A DNA stretch of 64,000 nt, from assembly GCA_013399875.1 (NCBI GenBank), contig VXAZ01002374.1:124001-188000 (forward strand). Direction: 5' to 3'. The DNA comes from Gymnorhina tibicen. Lineage: Eukaryota; Chordata; Aves; Passeriformes; Artamidae. Under the pieces are notes generated by a model, which was not told the DNA's origin, did no database searches, and worked only from the letters and a program-made list of their open reading frames with translations. The translations under genes and the position numbers were made by a program. Each line of letters starts with the position of its first letter. Within the stretch, counting starts at the first letter, position 1. Shown one piece after another: positions 14,001 to 26,300 of this stretch.

Positions 14001-14482
14001 AATAGAATTACAGAATAATTTGGGCTGGAAGGCAGTTTTAAAGGTCATCCAGTCCAACCTCCCTGCAATGAGCAGGCACATCTTCAACTAGACCAGGTTG
14101 CTCAGAGCCCTTGAATATTTCCAGTGATGGGGCATCCACAACTTCTCCAGGCAACATGTTCCAGTGTGTTACCACTCCCATTGTAAAATAATTTTGCCTT
14201 ATATCTAATCTAAACCAACCTTCCTTTAGTTTTAAACCATTATCCTTGTTCTATCACAACATATCCTATTAAAAAGTTTGTCGTCATCTTTCTTATAGGT
14301 CCCTTTTAGGTACTGGAAAATTGCTCTAAGGTCTCCCTGGAGCCTTCTCTTCTCCAGGCTGAACAGTCCCAAATCTCTCAGCCTGTCTTCATAGGAGAGG
14401 CACTCCAGGCCTCTATTTTTGTGGCCTTCTCTGGACTCACTCCAACAGGTCCATGGACTCAGGACTCCAGGTAGGTTTCATA
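14001..14482 (-). mobile_element. CR1 LINE, 5'-truncated 3' end
   Basis: Read on the minus strand this is the end of CR1 ORF2 followed by the short CR1 3' untranslated tail. On the plus strand the terminus appears as AATAGAATTACAGAATAATTT followed by the familiar segment about a short lesion of guanine-rich text and GGTCATCCAGTCCAACC. Minus translation near 14340-14400 gives [18 protein letters not shown], a hallmark of CR1 ORF2. The 5' truncation is the usual outcome of target-primed reverse transcription. After about 14455 the match becomes patchy, suggesting a small internal deletion before a last recognisable piece (GGACTCCAGG). There is no long intact frame, so it is older than the copy at 28.5 kb. 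The subfamily was not determined. Confidence 0.92.
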
Positions 14483-15820
14483 AAGATGGAAACATATGAA
14501 AATATCAGATATCACTTGCCAAATAAGTTGCCTCAACTGATGGTATGCCAGTACTTTGATGGTCCAGCCATGACACTGCAGGAGGCATGGAGGGAAGCTT
14601 AAGCTGAATAATTATGCCTGGTTTAAGCAACGCCTCTCTGACTGGAAACCAGTACTGACCTTTTTCATAAAGTGAAGGCTTGGGTTTGCACCATCCAACC
14701 CACAGATGCTGGCTGAGGTGACTGCTTGCTTTCCAGCCTGAGGCTGCTGTCCTCCCGGTGGAGGCATTTCCAGGCCCCAGCATCATTTCCCAGTCTAATA
14801 TTTTCACACCAGCCCACTACTATGTGTCAGTTCAAAGGGATTGCTGGTGATGTGAGCTGGTACGTGGGCTCTTCTTTCTTATGTTCTTTAAAGGTGTTTC
14901 CATGTAGTTTCCACACAGAAGTGACATTGCACCAGGGAGAAGAGTTGGGGGTTGGAATCTTGTTAAAGTAGGACTGCACAAACTTCTCCACAACTAAACA
15001 TGCTCTTTTTTGCTTTTCAAGTGAAGCGTAGAAATAAATGTGACTAACCATATCATTAAACAAACAAAGCAAACCCCATTTTCACCTGAAAACTTGGTAC
15101 CTGCTTTTTGATTTTTGTGTGGTTTGTTTGGCTTCTTTTTGTTCTGAAATGAAGTACATTTGACAGCTCATTTGTGCTCTTTGTTTCTTGACTGTCAACT
15201 ACAGTGTTGACCTTATAGGCAAATGAGGATGCCACTGCTTACTAGGTAGTGCAGGAGCTGATGATGATGAAAGAGGTTGAAGTGGAAGCTAGAAGGGACA
15301 ATAAAAAGTGTTATGAGGTCAAGCTGGAATGATCATCCTGCTGCGCCCTCAGAAATCCCATGTACATTAGCAGATGAGCAGGGAGACCTTCCCATCTTAA
15401 CCACAAGTCAAGAGCAATCTGAGCACAGTGTGTAGGCTTTCTGCATGGAATGTAATGATGAGTGATCTAACACCAGCCATGGGACATGAAGAATTTATCC
15501 CATTGAACTGAAGGTCCCAAGAATTGAAGGTTCAATTTTCATTTGAGCTACAACCAGCATGAGCTGGGGAAAAGGCATCTTAATTTTAAAGGCTGGAGTT
15601 GTCAACAGCAGAAAGATTGATTGATAGATTGGTTGATTTTCTTATTTTAAATTTCTTAAGAAAATTTTTTATTTAGGGAAATGAGTGTTGTATCTGTAAC
15701 AGCATATACATAAAATTAAGAGTATTAAGTGAAGCTGTTTATAATTTTCACATATATATTTTCATATGTATATTTTCTGATCACCATTAGGATTTATTAC
15801 CAGTGTTGCTCCTGCAGTCT
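14483..15820. other. No gene recognised
   Basis: Between the CR1 and the LTR. Two opposing open frames of about 81-100 codons at 14505-15072 overlap and have no recognisable domain. Otherwise it is unique-looking AT-rich DNA. Confidence 0.55.
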
Positions 15821-16384
15821 TGCCATGGTTTAATCCCAGCCAACAACGAAGTCCCACTCAGCCACATGTTTACTCCCACACCAGAGGGATCAGAGAGAGA
15901 AGTGGAAGGGTAAATGCAGGAAAACTTGTGGGTTGACATAAAGACAGTTTAATAGGAAGAGCAAAGCAAGGAATTCATTCACTGCTTCCCGTGGGCAGGC
16001 AGGTGCTCAGCAATCTCCAGGAGACCAGGGCCCCATCACAAGTAACAGGTACTTGGGAAGACAAATGCCATCACTTCAAACATCCCTCCTTTTCCTTCTT
16101 CCCCTCAGCTTTACATACTGATCTATATGATAGGAAATATCTCTTTGGTCAGTTTGGATCACCTGTCCTGGCTGTTTCTCCTCCCAACCTCCCATGCACC
16201 CCTAAATCCCTCGCCAGTCTGGCAGTACAAAAAGCAGAGAAGGACTTGTCTCTGTGCAAGCCCTGCTCAGCAATAACAAAAATATCTTTATATTATCAAC
16301 CCTGTGTTCAGCACAAATCCAGAACATAGTCCCATGCTGGCCAGCATAAAGAAAATTAACTCCACTCCAGTCAACACCAGCACA
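15821..16384 (-). mobile_element. Solo LTR of an avian endogenous retrovirus
   Basis: A 564-bp block starting TGCCATGGTTTAATCCCAGC and ending CCAGCACA, which fits the TG...CA termini of an LTR. The text matches an abundant avian LTR that I know from neoavian genomes. Internal landmarks are the GGTTGACATAAAGACAGTTT and TTTGGTCAGTTTGGATC segments and the GAAAATTAACTCCACTCCAG end. Orientation is inferred as minus. On that strand an ATTAAA poly-A signal lies at 15948-15953, and a damaged TATA-like box, complement of CTTTACATA, lies at 16109-16117. No retroviral internal region, primer-binding site or second LTR is present, so this is a recombined solo LTR. The flanks give only an imperfect target duplication (AGTCT before, ACTCT after), so the class is left open. 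The open frames inside it are not genes. Confidence 0.85.
15948..15953 (-). promoter_or_regulatory. Poly-A signal ATTAAA in solo LTR
   Basis: Reads TTTAAT on the plus strand and ATTAAA on the minus strand. It lies downstream of the decayed TATA-like element in the inferred LTR direction, which is the main support for minus orientation. Confidence 0.5.
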
Positions 16385-17155
16385 ACTCTGTACCAATTTG
16401 CTCTGAAATCCAGGGCAATTTGCTAAAGGGAGACTGGGCACTGATCCCACAGGATGGAATATATTAGAGCTTCCTGGTTTGCAGATGAAGTGTTTACCTA
16501 TTTACACTTTGGTCATTCCCCTTAGCCCTTAATTTAAGTTTTACCTCTTTCTCTTTCAGTAGATGAGAGTTTTGTGCTGTTGTGAGAGCTATGAAACAAG
16601 AAGTATGCAGCTGATAGTTACCATACCGTCCAAAAATACCTTATCTATATTGATTTGTACAGCACAAAATGTGCATATATAAATACATATATGTACACAT
16701 ATATTCATCTGTATATATGTGAGACAACTGTATTTTTTACTAAAGATCAAAGCATATGTTTGTTTAAAAGAAATGCACATCCTAAGACGTAGTTAGTACT
16801 AGGAGCTACAGGAAGTCTTGTTGGATGAAAAAGGAGAAGCAACACGTGCAGTGTTTTAGCCAGTTGCCTTTGCAAAGGCACATGCCCAGATCAGGTGTGT
16901 AATGAATATGTCAGAAACCTGATTCATGCATTTATTTTGGAAATAGTTGCACGTGCAGTTACTTCAATGTTCACCTTTCTGTTTTGCCTCTGTAAATGAG
17001 ATGACAGAGGTTTCACATCTTCTGCTCTCTAGACATTTTCTGAAATTCAGTCTTAAATTTGGTAAATATCTTTCCTGAATTAAGGGTCTTTGACAACCCA
17101 TGACTTCTCTACTTATTTTTAATAGAGTGATTGTCTCCTCTTGTTTGGCTACACC

Positions 17156-17172
17156 CACACACACACACACAC
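17156..17172. repeat. (CA)n microsatellite
   Basis: A short uninterrupted CA dinucleotide run followed by a C/T-rich segment. Confidence 0.85.
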
Positions 17173-19592
17173 CCTCCCTCCTCCCAGACGACCTACCCCA
17201 AACCTGTTTAAGGAAATATATTCTGGAAATTTTGCAGAGATAAACTGTAAATTACTATTATTCAGACTGGCAGGTTATTTTAGACAATATTGTCTTATAA
17301 TTCACGCTGTGCAGATGCTACCTAGAATGTCAGAATAGCCTCTGCAATCAAAAACTTGATGATTCATGATCTCTGTGTCTTTTAGAGATACTTTGTAACA
17401 AAGGGCAGGACTGGGAGTTTATGTTTAGAAGGAGCATTGTTAATCTCAGGATAATTCTTTATTTATATCCTTTTTTTTTACAAAGGTTTTCTACTTGGGT
17501 GATTAAAGCATCAAAACCTGCTCTGAGGCTAGCTCTATTTCAGGGCTCTAAAGAAACTCACCACTGAATGAAAATCATTTCATGAACAATTAGAGAAAAG
17601 GTCTGCATAAATTCCTCCTGTATCCAGGGCATTAGCATCACCCAAGTGTCTCTTGCTTACAGTACGTTGTGACAAAGTAAAAGCTATTTCAGCTGTTATA
17701 CTGTGATGGCTGTTATTTATGGAACATAAAAGGATACTGAAATACAAAAGGGTTTGAAAAGACCAGGGTAAGATCAGATAAAAAAAAATGAGAGAGAAAC
17801 AGGCATCTTGGGATGGTAACAACCCTGCCATGTACTGACAGGGAGGTTGTATATTTTTAGAATATACTGAAAGGAATGGTGCTTTTACTTAGGTTTTTAT
17901 GGTTTACCATGAGATGCAATTTTCTGGCCTTATATGCAGTTGTAACAAAAGTCAGAGAGATTTTATGATAGCTGCCAGAGTTCATAAATGATGGCATACA
18001 CTAAAATATTTATAGAACTGTAAAATCTTGATTTCTCTCTGGTTTAGCAGATGGGGTCCTAAAACTGGTTCCCAGATTGTCACATTTCTTTACCCTTTGA
18101 TGACAATGAAGCCTGTTATCACTTTTTTCCCCCTCTGGAAAGCAAGTTCACTAGTGTAATCAAGTTCATACTTCTATCCAATTATACACACCAGGATCTC
18201 ATGAATTAAGACGTGTCAGCCATATAAGATTTGTAATTATTCAAGGCAAAGGGCCTATTGTTAAACACCAGGATCTGAGGAGCCTTGCCATGTCTCTGAC
18301 CAATGACCATTGACTCATGTCAGGATAATTGCTGGTGAAAATCTGCTTCCTGGTCATTAGGCTGCATCCACACAGCACAGATAAATGCTACTTATACACC
18401 AGAAGTGGTGAACTTAGGTGCCTGCTTGGTACAAAGCAGCAATATACCACAGCTATTTTATTCTCTTCAGGATGTTTTGTTGTCCTCAGAGAAAATCCCT
18501 GTAGCACTGCTAAACTCAGCTGTACTTCAGAATGAAAATTGATGGTTGGGGTAGCAGAAGCAGAATAAATAATCTCGGAAGCAGAATTTTTCCATTGCTG
18601 ATCAGGATTTACTCCACATTAAAAGACTTTTCATTAAAATTGAAGATGCTGAAGAGAAAACATCAAGTAATGTCCCTTCTCTATTGTATTTTCACCAGAG
18701 AGTTTCTAGGCTTTTTCAGATAATTATTGAATGAACGTGCAGTACCTGCATATATACACATTTTGTTGCATTAATTGTCTGAATATTTGCAAGATAGAAA
18801 AGTAAAACAGGACTTGGGGTCCCATCTTTCCAGAAAAGCTGGAAGTATCTTCACTGCTCAACTTAGTGCATCAGGCAAAGTATAAATTAGCAAAACAGGG
18901 AATCAAGAAGGGAGGATCAACAGAAGTAAAAATGGTGTGACAAATATTTTTTTTAAAGCTCAAAGTCATCTCAATGTAGTGTCATGTTTCTGTACTTAAA
19001 TAAATGCAAAAATATGAACACCAAAATAATTACGAATCTAAAAGCATTTTGATTTTGGCACATTATTAATAGTATCTAATGGCATTATGCCTATAGAAGT
19101 GGAAGACATGACAACCAGGCACACATACCTGAATGCCTTGGAGAATTGTAGCAAATCTGAATACCAGAGTTCAGAGTTAGGTTGTCTAAAAGAACCCAGC
19201 ACAAAGTACAGCTTCACCAACAGAAGCAAATCCATTTGTAATGGCTGAGAATGTGGACAAGGTAATAGGTGGGATTATTCTGGGATTTCCTTAGAATGAT
19301 TTGTTTATTTATTTTTTAAAACAGAAAAAGCTTTATTTCTTAGCTTAGAGTTCCCAGCTGCCTGACTCCCCACCTTTTGGATTTTCTTTTCCTTCGTCTA
19401 TTTCAATCAGTAGAACAGAAGAACAAATAAATGATAAATAAAAAGAGAGCAGGGAAAACACAGAAGTTAGAGAAATATCTCTTATTCGGATTCCGTAAGC
19501 AGAGCTTTTATGCAAACTGCAGTGATTAGTATTTTCATTTATGTAGGAAATGTTTATTTCTTCAATAAAGTGACTCTCATTTCCAAAACCAG

Positions 19593-19630
19593 TATTTTTT
19601 TCTCTCTCTCCATCTCTCCTCCTCTCTTTT
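19593..19630. repeat. Pyrimidine tract with (CT)n
   Basis: TTTTTTCTCTCTCTC followed by CATCTCTCCTCCTCTC, a pure C/T run broken by one A. Confidence 0.75.
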
Positions 19631-22600
19631 TATATGTCTCCTAGCATCTTTTTGTCTGAGTGTATCCCACGACTTTTTAAAATAGATAGAATAACAACAA
19701 TAAATAGCAATGTCTCTTAATTTTTAATGGCATTTATGAGAATTATCATATTGAGTACTTATAAGGTTTGGTCTATTTGTGTGGATATGAGAATTACTTT
19801 TACCAGATGGCCTTATCTAGACATTGTTTTGCTTTAACTTCTGCATATGTTACCTCACCAGCTTGATTTCAAGTCAGACATTAAGTATTGAGGCATAAGG
19901 TATTGGGAAAAGAGCTGGAGATTCATTGATGGCTATGGAAACCTATCTTTGACATGCTGGTGAGTTTGGTTTGGTAGGAAAACCTGAGGCTCTTAAGTTC
20001 ATTTCCATTCACCTGTTGTCTTTTGGGGGTAGAAGTAGACTGTTAGGTGATAGGCAGCATCACGAATGTTACACAGAATGTGTGCAGTTGTGTCTTTCTT
20101 ACAGGAGGAGGAGACGTATGACCACATGAGAACCAAAAATGCCTGACCACTGGCTCTAAATCTGCTTGTCAGAGCTTTCAAACATCTGCCAAATGGCACT
20201 GATGGTTTCATTCTCTTATTTTTATTTCTTATTAGAAAACAGAGCGTGAAGTCTGGATTATAGCTGTGCTGCTGCAAGTACTGAATACCTCTTTATCCAG
20301 TGGTGGATAGGGGGACATACTCGTCATCAGCAGTAGGAGAACTGCAGGAAAAGTAGGAAATGTGTTTTCCTTTGAGAAAAGATGGGTTGAGATTGGCGGT
20401 ACTCAGCCAGGTTTCTTTGATGAGGTAAGAGTGAAGACCCATACACCTAGATTCCATTTCTCAACTGTCCTTAATTAATTCTTGGGCGTGGACTCTGAGG
20501 TCATGAACATGTGTATCTGGCATACCTTTTTTAAAAATAATGTTCAGTTTGGTTCAGTATACGAACCTGCAAACCCCAAGCTGTATACAGTTTCTCCATC
20601 TTGAGCAGGAACTCTCAAAAAAACCCAAACAGCTCCTTTTTTGTGTTTGTCTGCATCTCTAGTGAACAGCAAGGTAACTTTTGTAGAACTCTTCATTTTA
20701 TGCCCCCAAATGCATTATTCCTGCATCCTAACTGCTTGCCTGAAGCAAAGTTGGTTGAACTTAATTTCTAGCCTAAACAAGCTGTTCGGTTCCACTGAAG
20801 AGAAAGCCAGCACTGCCAGTGGATGACTCGTCCCATCCTGAAATGCATTTTATATAATTTGCTTGGATTATTTGATGGGAATTCAAGTAATTTATGTCAA
20901 GAAGAAGAATATTTTTGGGTCTGAGACATGTTGGAAAGCCTAAAGTTTAACTTCTTGAAATACTATATGATCTTTTTATCATTCTGGATACCCTGATTGC
21001 TGTGCAATTTACTGTGTGGTATTGTTCACCTGAGGCATTAAAATAAAGGGTGCTACACATTTGAGCTACTCTGGCACTACTTTAATTGTAAAAATAGATT
21101 TTGACATTTGGTTTTGCATGCTTTTTGCCTTGCTTTGTTTGGCCTTTAGTGATCTTCTTCGCAGTAAGGTACTGATTGTTCATGAAATACTATATAATAA
21201 TTGTATATAATTATACTGTATAATGTAGAAGAATGAAGTATATGAGAATAAAGTAGCATGTAATACACACTATTCTATGTATATAATTATGGAAAATATG
21301 TTACCGAGCATAATACCTGCTATCACAGCTTTTGTTTGACATAGTTTTGACAAAAATCTTATGATTTTTGCATAATTTTTAATTTTGATCTGGAACATTA
21401 CTACCTTCAGCCATGCATATACTCAAAAAATATGAAGTGTCTGGATCTTTCACAATAAAAGAGCCATATACATGGAAAAAATACTGGAACCTAAGAAAAC
21501 CCACAAAAATATCGGTCATAAAAATATAGGTAAAACCAGAAAATAATACTTTAAATGTATTCAGAGTAATGCTACAGTATTGCTTTGGAATAAAATGTGC
21601 TATTTCACAGGTGGTACATATAGGTATATTTTTCACACTTAGGTCTAGATGCCTTAGAACAAAACTTTGTGTCACATGATTTTTAATACACTTCTGTTAG
21701 TGCTCTGAGGTGTGAATTCAGCCCCTGGTGCATGGTGTGACAAAAAAGTTTCTCAGCTTCAGCAGTACAACTGGAACAGATAACGTGATGAAATGTGCTA
21801 GACTATGTGTGCTTGGGTGGTTTTGTGTTCAAAAAGTACAGGTGCAAAACGTAAGGAATTTTGAGAGAATATTAGTATTATGAAATGTCATTGTATATCT
21901 TGATAGGAATTGTTATCATGTAACTGTCATGCAAGAAAAGCAGCCTGTCAGTCTCCCACAAAATCCTGAAACATTTGTAAAGTTGCTTTACATAGTTTAT
22001 TGTGGTCAATACGGTATGGAAAATTTAAAAAAGTGTTCTTGCTGGAAGCTAATGAGAAAGTATGAATTGACTAGTGTGCATTTCCTCCCATTGGTGTAGC
22101 TCTAGGTTGATGCTCTTACTGTGTGCTAGAACTACCATGTTCTTTTCATAACACATTTGCAGGTGGTGAGACACTAAACATGATAGTGAGCTTGTCTTAA
22201 ATAAAAATTTGAGAGAAAAAACCATACAAAACCCTGCAAAGTGGGTCATAGGCTTCACAGTTATGGTCAAAAAATGACTTTAGATTTGGTGGATAAAGCC
22301 TTGGTCCCAGTTAAAGTTTTAACATTGACCTCAATTGAGATTGAATGCACAGGGAATGCATGCAGGCAGTGACTTCAGAGGTGTCCACAACCCCACATAG
22401 GAAGGGGAAAAAATTGCCCATCTATGCTCACCATTTAACTGATTAAATAACATCTCTGGACACTTTTATTTTTAACATGACTAGAAGTGAAGTAATTACA
22501 TTTCAACCAGCAATGAGGTGAAGCCCTCACGCTCAGTCTAACATGAAACAAGTTTCCTAGACCAAAGCATCTGATTATTCCAACCATTTTTGTATAGTTC

Positions 22601-22767
22601 AGCAAATCTGTTCTTTTGCTGGAAGTACAGTCCTTTCTTTGCCAATATTTCCCATCCGTCCCTGGGAACTATGCAAGGCTGGTAAATCAAAACAATTATT
22701 ATTCTATTCCATAGGACATACAGTGATTTACATTTATATGCCAACATTTTCTTCCTTGTTGCCCCAG

Positions 22768-22879
22768 CAAGAGCTGGGAAGTGATTTATAAGGATGCAGA
22801 AGTGCTGGCACAGATGTTATACAGCCTCAGCATGTTTGCAGTGCACAGCGTGGCAGACTATTCTGGAAGTGATGCACAG
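22768..22879 (+). other. Exon-like segment, gene unknown
   Basis: A 112-nt segment preceded by the pyrimidine-rich acceptor TTTTCTTCCTTGTTGCCCCAG and followed by the donor-like CACAG/GTAGGG. After the first base, one frame is open for all 37 codons, starting KSWEVIYKDAEV and ending ADYSGSDAQ. The base composition is more GC-rich and codon-like than the flanks. The open frame also runs on past the donor to 22984. I cannot name a protein with this sequence, and no partner exon was found in the window. It may be an internal exon of a large gene, an unannotated non-coding RNA exon or a chance pairing of splice signals. Confidence 0.2.
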
Positions 22880-23319
22880 GTAGGGCAGGAGGCAGCCTGT
22901 GTGCCAGCGGTGCCCTCCCAGCTCCCGCGTGGGGCAAACTCTGGCCCTGCTGCTGGCAAATATATTTGGCATCCATCTTCCTAACAGGTCATTTCTGCAT
23001 GCTGCACTTTCGGGAGGAGGATTGTTTGGTTCTTGTAATTAGTTGCTTCTGTTGAATTTCTAATGGACCTGTGGGCCATAAAAACCTTTCTGTTGTGGAA
23101 CAGTTGGCAGCTCCATTTTACGTGTTTACTTTTTTTTCCCCTCTCTTCCCTGCCCAAAACCCCCATAGAGGAGGCTTGGAGGCTGAGTGGATACACAGAA
23201 TAAAAATGTATTTTGCTATGGGAACTGTCTTCCTTCTTCTTCAGAAAGCTTGGCACTATTGGGGAGTTTTGTATTTGCTTGTGAGTATTATCAGAGCAAA
23301 TGAAGACTATCAAATCATT
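22880..23319. other. No feature recognised
   Basis: Short spacer with opposing open frames of about 100-120 codons (22981-23349 minus, 23071-23379 plus) that mask each other. No domain was recognised. Confidence 0.5.
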
Positions 23320-23390
23320 AAAACACTTCCAAGGATGGGGCATCCACAACTTCTCTGGACAACCTCTTCCAGTGTCTAACTACTGAGATT
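23320..23390 (-). mobile_element. Short CR1 fragment
   Basis: About 65-70 bp matching the CR1 segment that reads, on the plus strand, AACACTTCCAAGGATGGGGC, then CATCCACAACTTCTCTGG and CTCTTCCAGTGTCTAAC. It lies near the end of ORF2 in the minus orientation. Neither the 3' terminal repeat nor more upstream ORF2 is visible, so it is an internal scrap left by deletions. Confidence 0.75.
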
Positions 23391-26300
23391 ATTACTATTA
23401 AGATGATTTAAAAAAAAAAAGTTTCTACATAGGACATAAGTCAAGGCAAAATGTTACATTCCTCCCATCAGGAGAATAAATAGATACATAAAAGTGAAGC
23501 ACAAAAGCAAAGTACTGTAACTTCCTGATTTGACGAATATTGGTATAAACTTGAGGACATTAGTCCTCCATGAGTTTCAAAAAACAAGGGCCTAGATTTT
23601 AGGGGCATTATTGCTGGAGGGGTTACTGTTTTAATGCAGTGGGTCCATTTTAGGCTTGGCAGAGTAGGCTACAAGACTTAAGCACACAGGGCTTAAGTAA
23701 TTTGGTAGAGAAGCAGTGATGATGATGATGAAAACTAAGGGACATGGAAATTATGCTCTACCCTGCCCAGAGTCAAACTTCTGCAATGGCTTTGTGGCTT
23801 TAACTTAGAGAAGAACTTTGGCCCACATGAGGATGAAATTAAATCATGCAACAAGGATGGGCTCATATTTGGGGCAAATCCCCTCCCTCTCGACTATGCA
23901 CAATCCCACCACAGGTGGTAGATTGCACACACTTATATTAGGACTAATATTTTCTTTCTGATGGCTGGGTGTAGTAAGCAAGACAGGCTTTAGTGACTCC
24001 CCATAGTAGTAAATAACCTCCCTGTGGGTCCTCTAAAATACCCCAACTCCTTCATTCAGCACTGAGAGATCTCCAAACACTTAGTACATAAACAACCCAA
24101 GCATTTTAACGCACTTTCCTCCTTCTCCCAGGGGATGTTTTTGGCTTGTGTTCTCTGCCTTTATTACAGCTTTAATCTTACGATGTGAACTGGGACTTGT
24201 TTACATTTTTATTTTTAAGGGGGTTTTTTGTGTATGTGTATGTGTGAATGCATGCACTAAAGATCTAAATTGACAGATGCCTTTTTGTAGGACTGAAATG
24301 ACATATCTAAGTTTTACTGCTCTCTTCCCTGTATTTGCATTTTTAATTACTTGCATCATATTTTATTAGTGTGTTACCTGATGAAGAATTCCAACTAATT
24401 AATTTCACCTGGAATTATATGTAGGTATATGAAAAATTATCCTTCGCCATTTGTGGACACCAGCTGTGTATTAAGAATATCTGATCCCCATCTGAAAGAT
24501 TAAAGAAAAAAAGTAATCAAGAGCGAACAGCTGATTGTAAAAGCTAGTCCCCTTTTTTCTCAAGCCCTAAAGATATTATTATTGGCAAATATCCTTTATT
24601 ACTCGCCCTATATACTACATATTAAGTCAGAAGTTTATTTTAACTGAACATCATTCAGTCAGACGACTTTTTCTTCAACCATTTCAGCCTTAATTTGTAG
24701 TAAAGCTAATGTTATTCCACCCATATGCAAAGATTCATTTATTTCCATTCCAGCATGACTCACAGAGGTATAACTTCCCTTTGACCAGTTTTTATTTTTT
24801 TCCACTCTCATTTTCTTTTTTCTAGGTGAAATTAGAGGAGGGGGAAAAAATTGATTAGGAATGTAGGCATTTTATGAAAAGCTACCTGTAAAGGAAGAGG
24901 AAAGAAGAAAAGAGAATATGAAATGCGACCTGATCCTGCAACACAGCTGAACATACACACACACATACACGTGCACATACACACTCTCTCTCCGTGGTTT
25001 TTTCTGGTTTGATTCTTTGTCTGTACTGACAACAGATGGTGTTTTAATAAAGTCCAGTAGGAATATTACTGTGAGTAAACAATCCAACGCATGCCAATTT
25101 CATAATTGCTGGGTACTGATACAGCCTCTTACCTGATGAATCCAAATTGGGAGGAAACCAACTGTGCACACACCTACTGGCAGCAGCCAAATCCGCAGCT
25201 GTGGTATGCTCCAGCACTGAGCTTCACCACGGAAGGTAAATTGCAGCTCCAATCATCTTTCTTGGCACCAGGCTTGGGGAACAGCTGCCATCTGGCTTGC
25301 CATCAAAGTATGGTCACCGACTTTCTGGGAGATGAAATAGCTTGCTTTTTTACCTTGACATGCACGAAGATTGCAATCTTCATCTTTACAGGTATCTGTT
25401 AAAATAACATTCTTGGCTTCCTAAGCCAAAGATTTACCAAGTGGGATTTTCTTCTTTAAGTGATTCCCACGCCTATAGGGACTTGAAGTCTAAACCTGTT
25501 ATATGCTAATTAAAGATTCACACCCACATGACTTGTCAAAGAGATAAATCTTACTCATTTGTTTTCATCATTAAGAGGGGAAAAAAATGTAATACCATGC
25601 CTTACATTAGCAGATTTCTGTGGAAATGTTTGTTTTTAATAGAAATGGAGATGCAGTTAGAAGCATTATTCCCATCATTGTTGATATAACCCAATATGGA
25701 AATTGCAACTTGGCAGAGAAGAAGGAGATGAAAGGCAAAAGAGGGAATTCAAATATTCAGGACCAGCATTCCAGCTAGAAGTAACTGTATAGACAGCACT
25801 CAGGAAGTGACTGCTTATTAAGTGTATTACGTGATCATTATTTCTATATTCAATCCTTTAAAGGTACTCTTCACGTCAAGGGCAGATTAAATCACAGAAG
25901 AAGGAGGTGAGTCCCCTCCTCTATGGCAGTATTTAAGTGCTTAGTTTCTGTTAGTGTCTATCAGGCCCCAGCGCTACACATCTACACATTGGAATAAAAA
26001 CTTTATTTCCATTAGTAATTCTTCATACTGAGAATTTAGTCTTCAAATTCCATGCAAGAGACATGGGGACACTGAAATCCCAGATAAATCTTAAATAAAT
26101 TAAAATAGCATCAAAAAAACTCCAGTAAATGTAATTTCAGGTAATTATTTGACTTTATCAAATTGCTTCATGTTGATGACAGCTAAGTATACTTTTTTGC
26201 ATTATTGCCTTGATATATTGTATCATTGTCTTTCAAGGTATTTTTACATCAGTGAATCTGTCTTCAGATGGCAAATTAATACCCCTGAAAAATTTTCAGC

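Larger units (their letters stand above)
16385..22767. other. No gene recognised; simple repeats
   Basis: Long unique-looking stretch. It includes an alternating AT/CA-rich patch at 16671-16722, a short CA array at 17156-17172, a pyrimidine tract at 19593-19630 and very AT-rich text at 21185-21300. No transposon, RNA gene or exon was recognised. Confidence 0.55.

Noticed and set aside
15991..16329. 112-codon open frame
   Set aside because: It lies entirely inside the solo LTR at 15821-16384 and on the strand opposite to the inferred LTR transcription.
25106..25402. 98-codon open frame with a donor-like GGAAG/GTAAAT inside and an antisense CAG/GTAAGA
   Set aside because: Splice signals on both strands compete over the same bases, the acceptor choices are poor, and the peptide resembles nothing I know.
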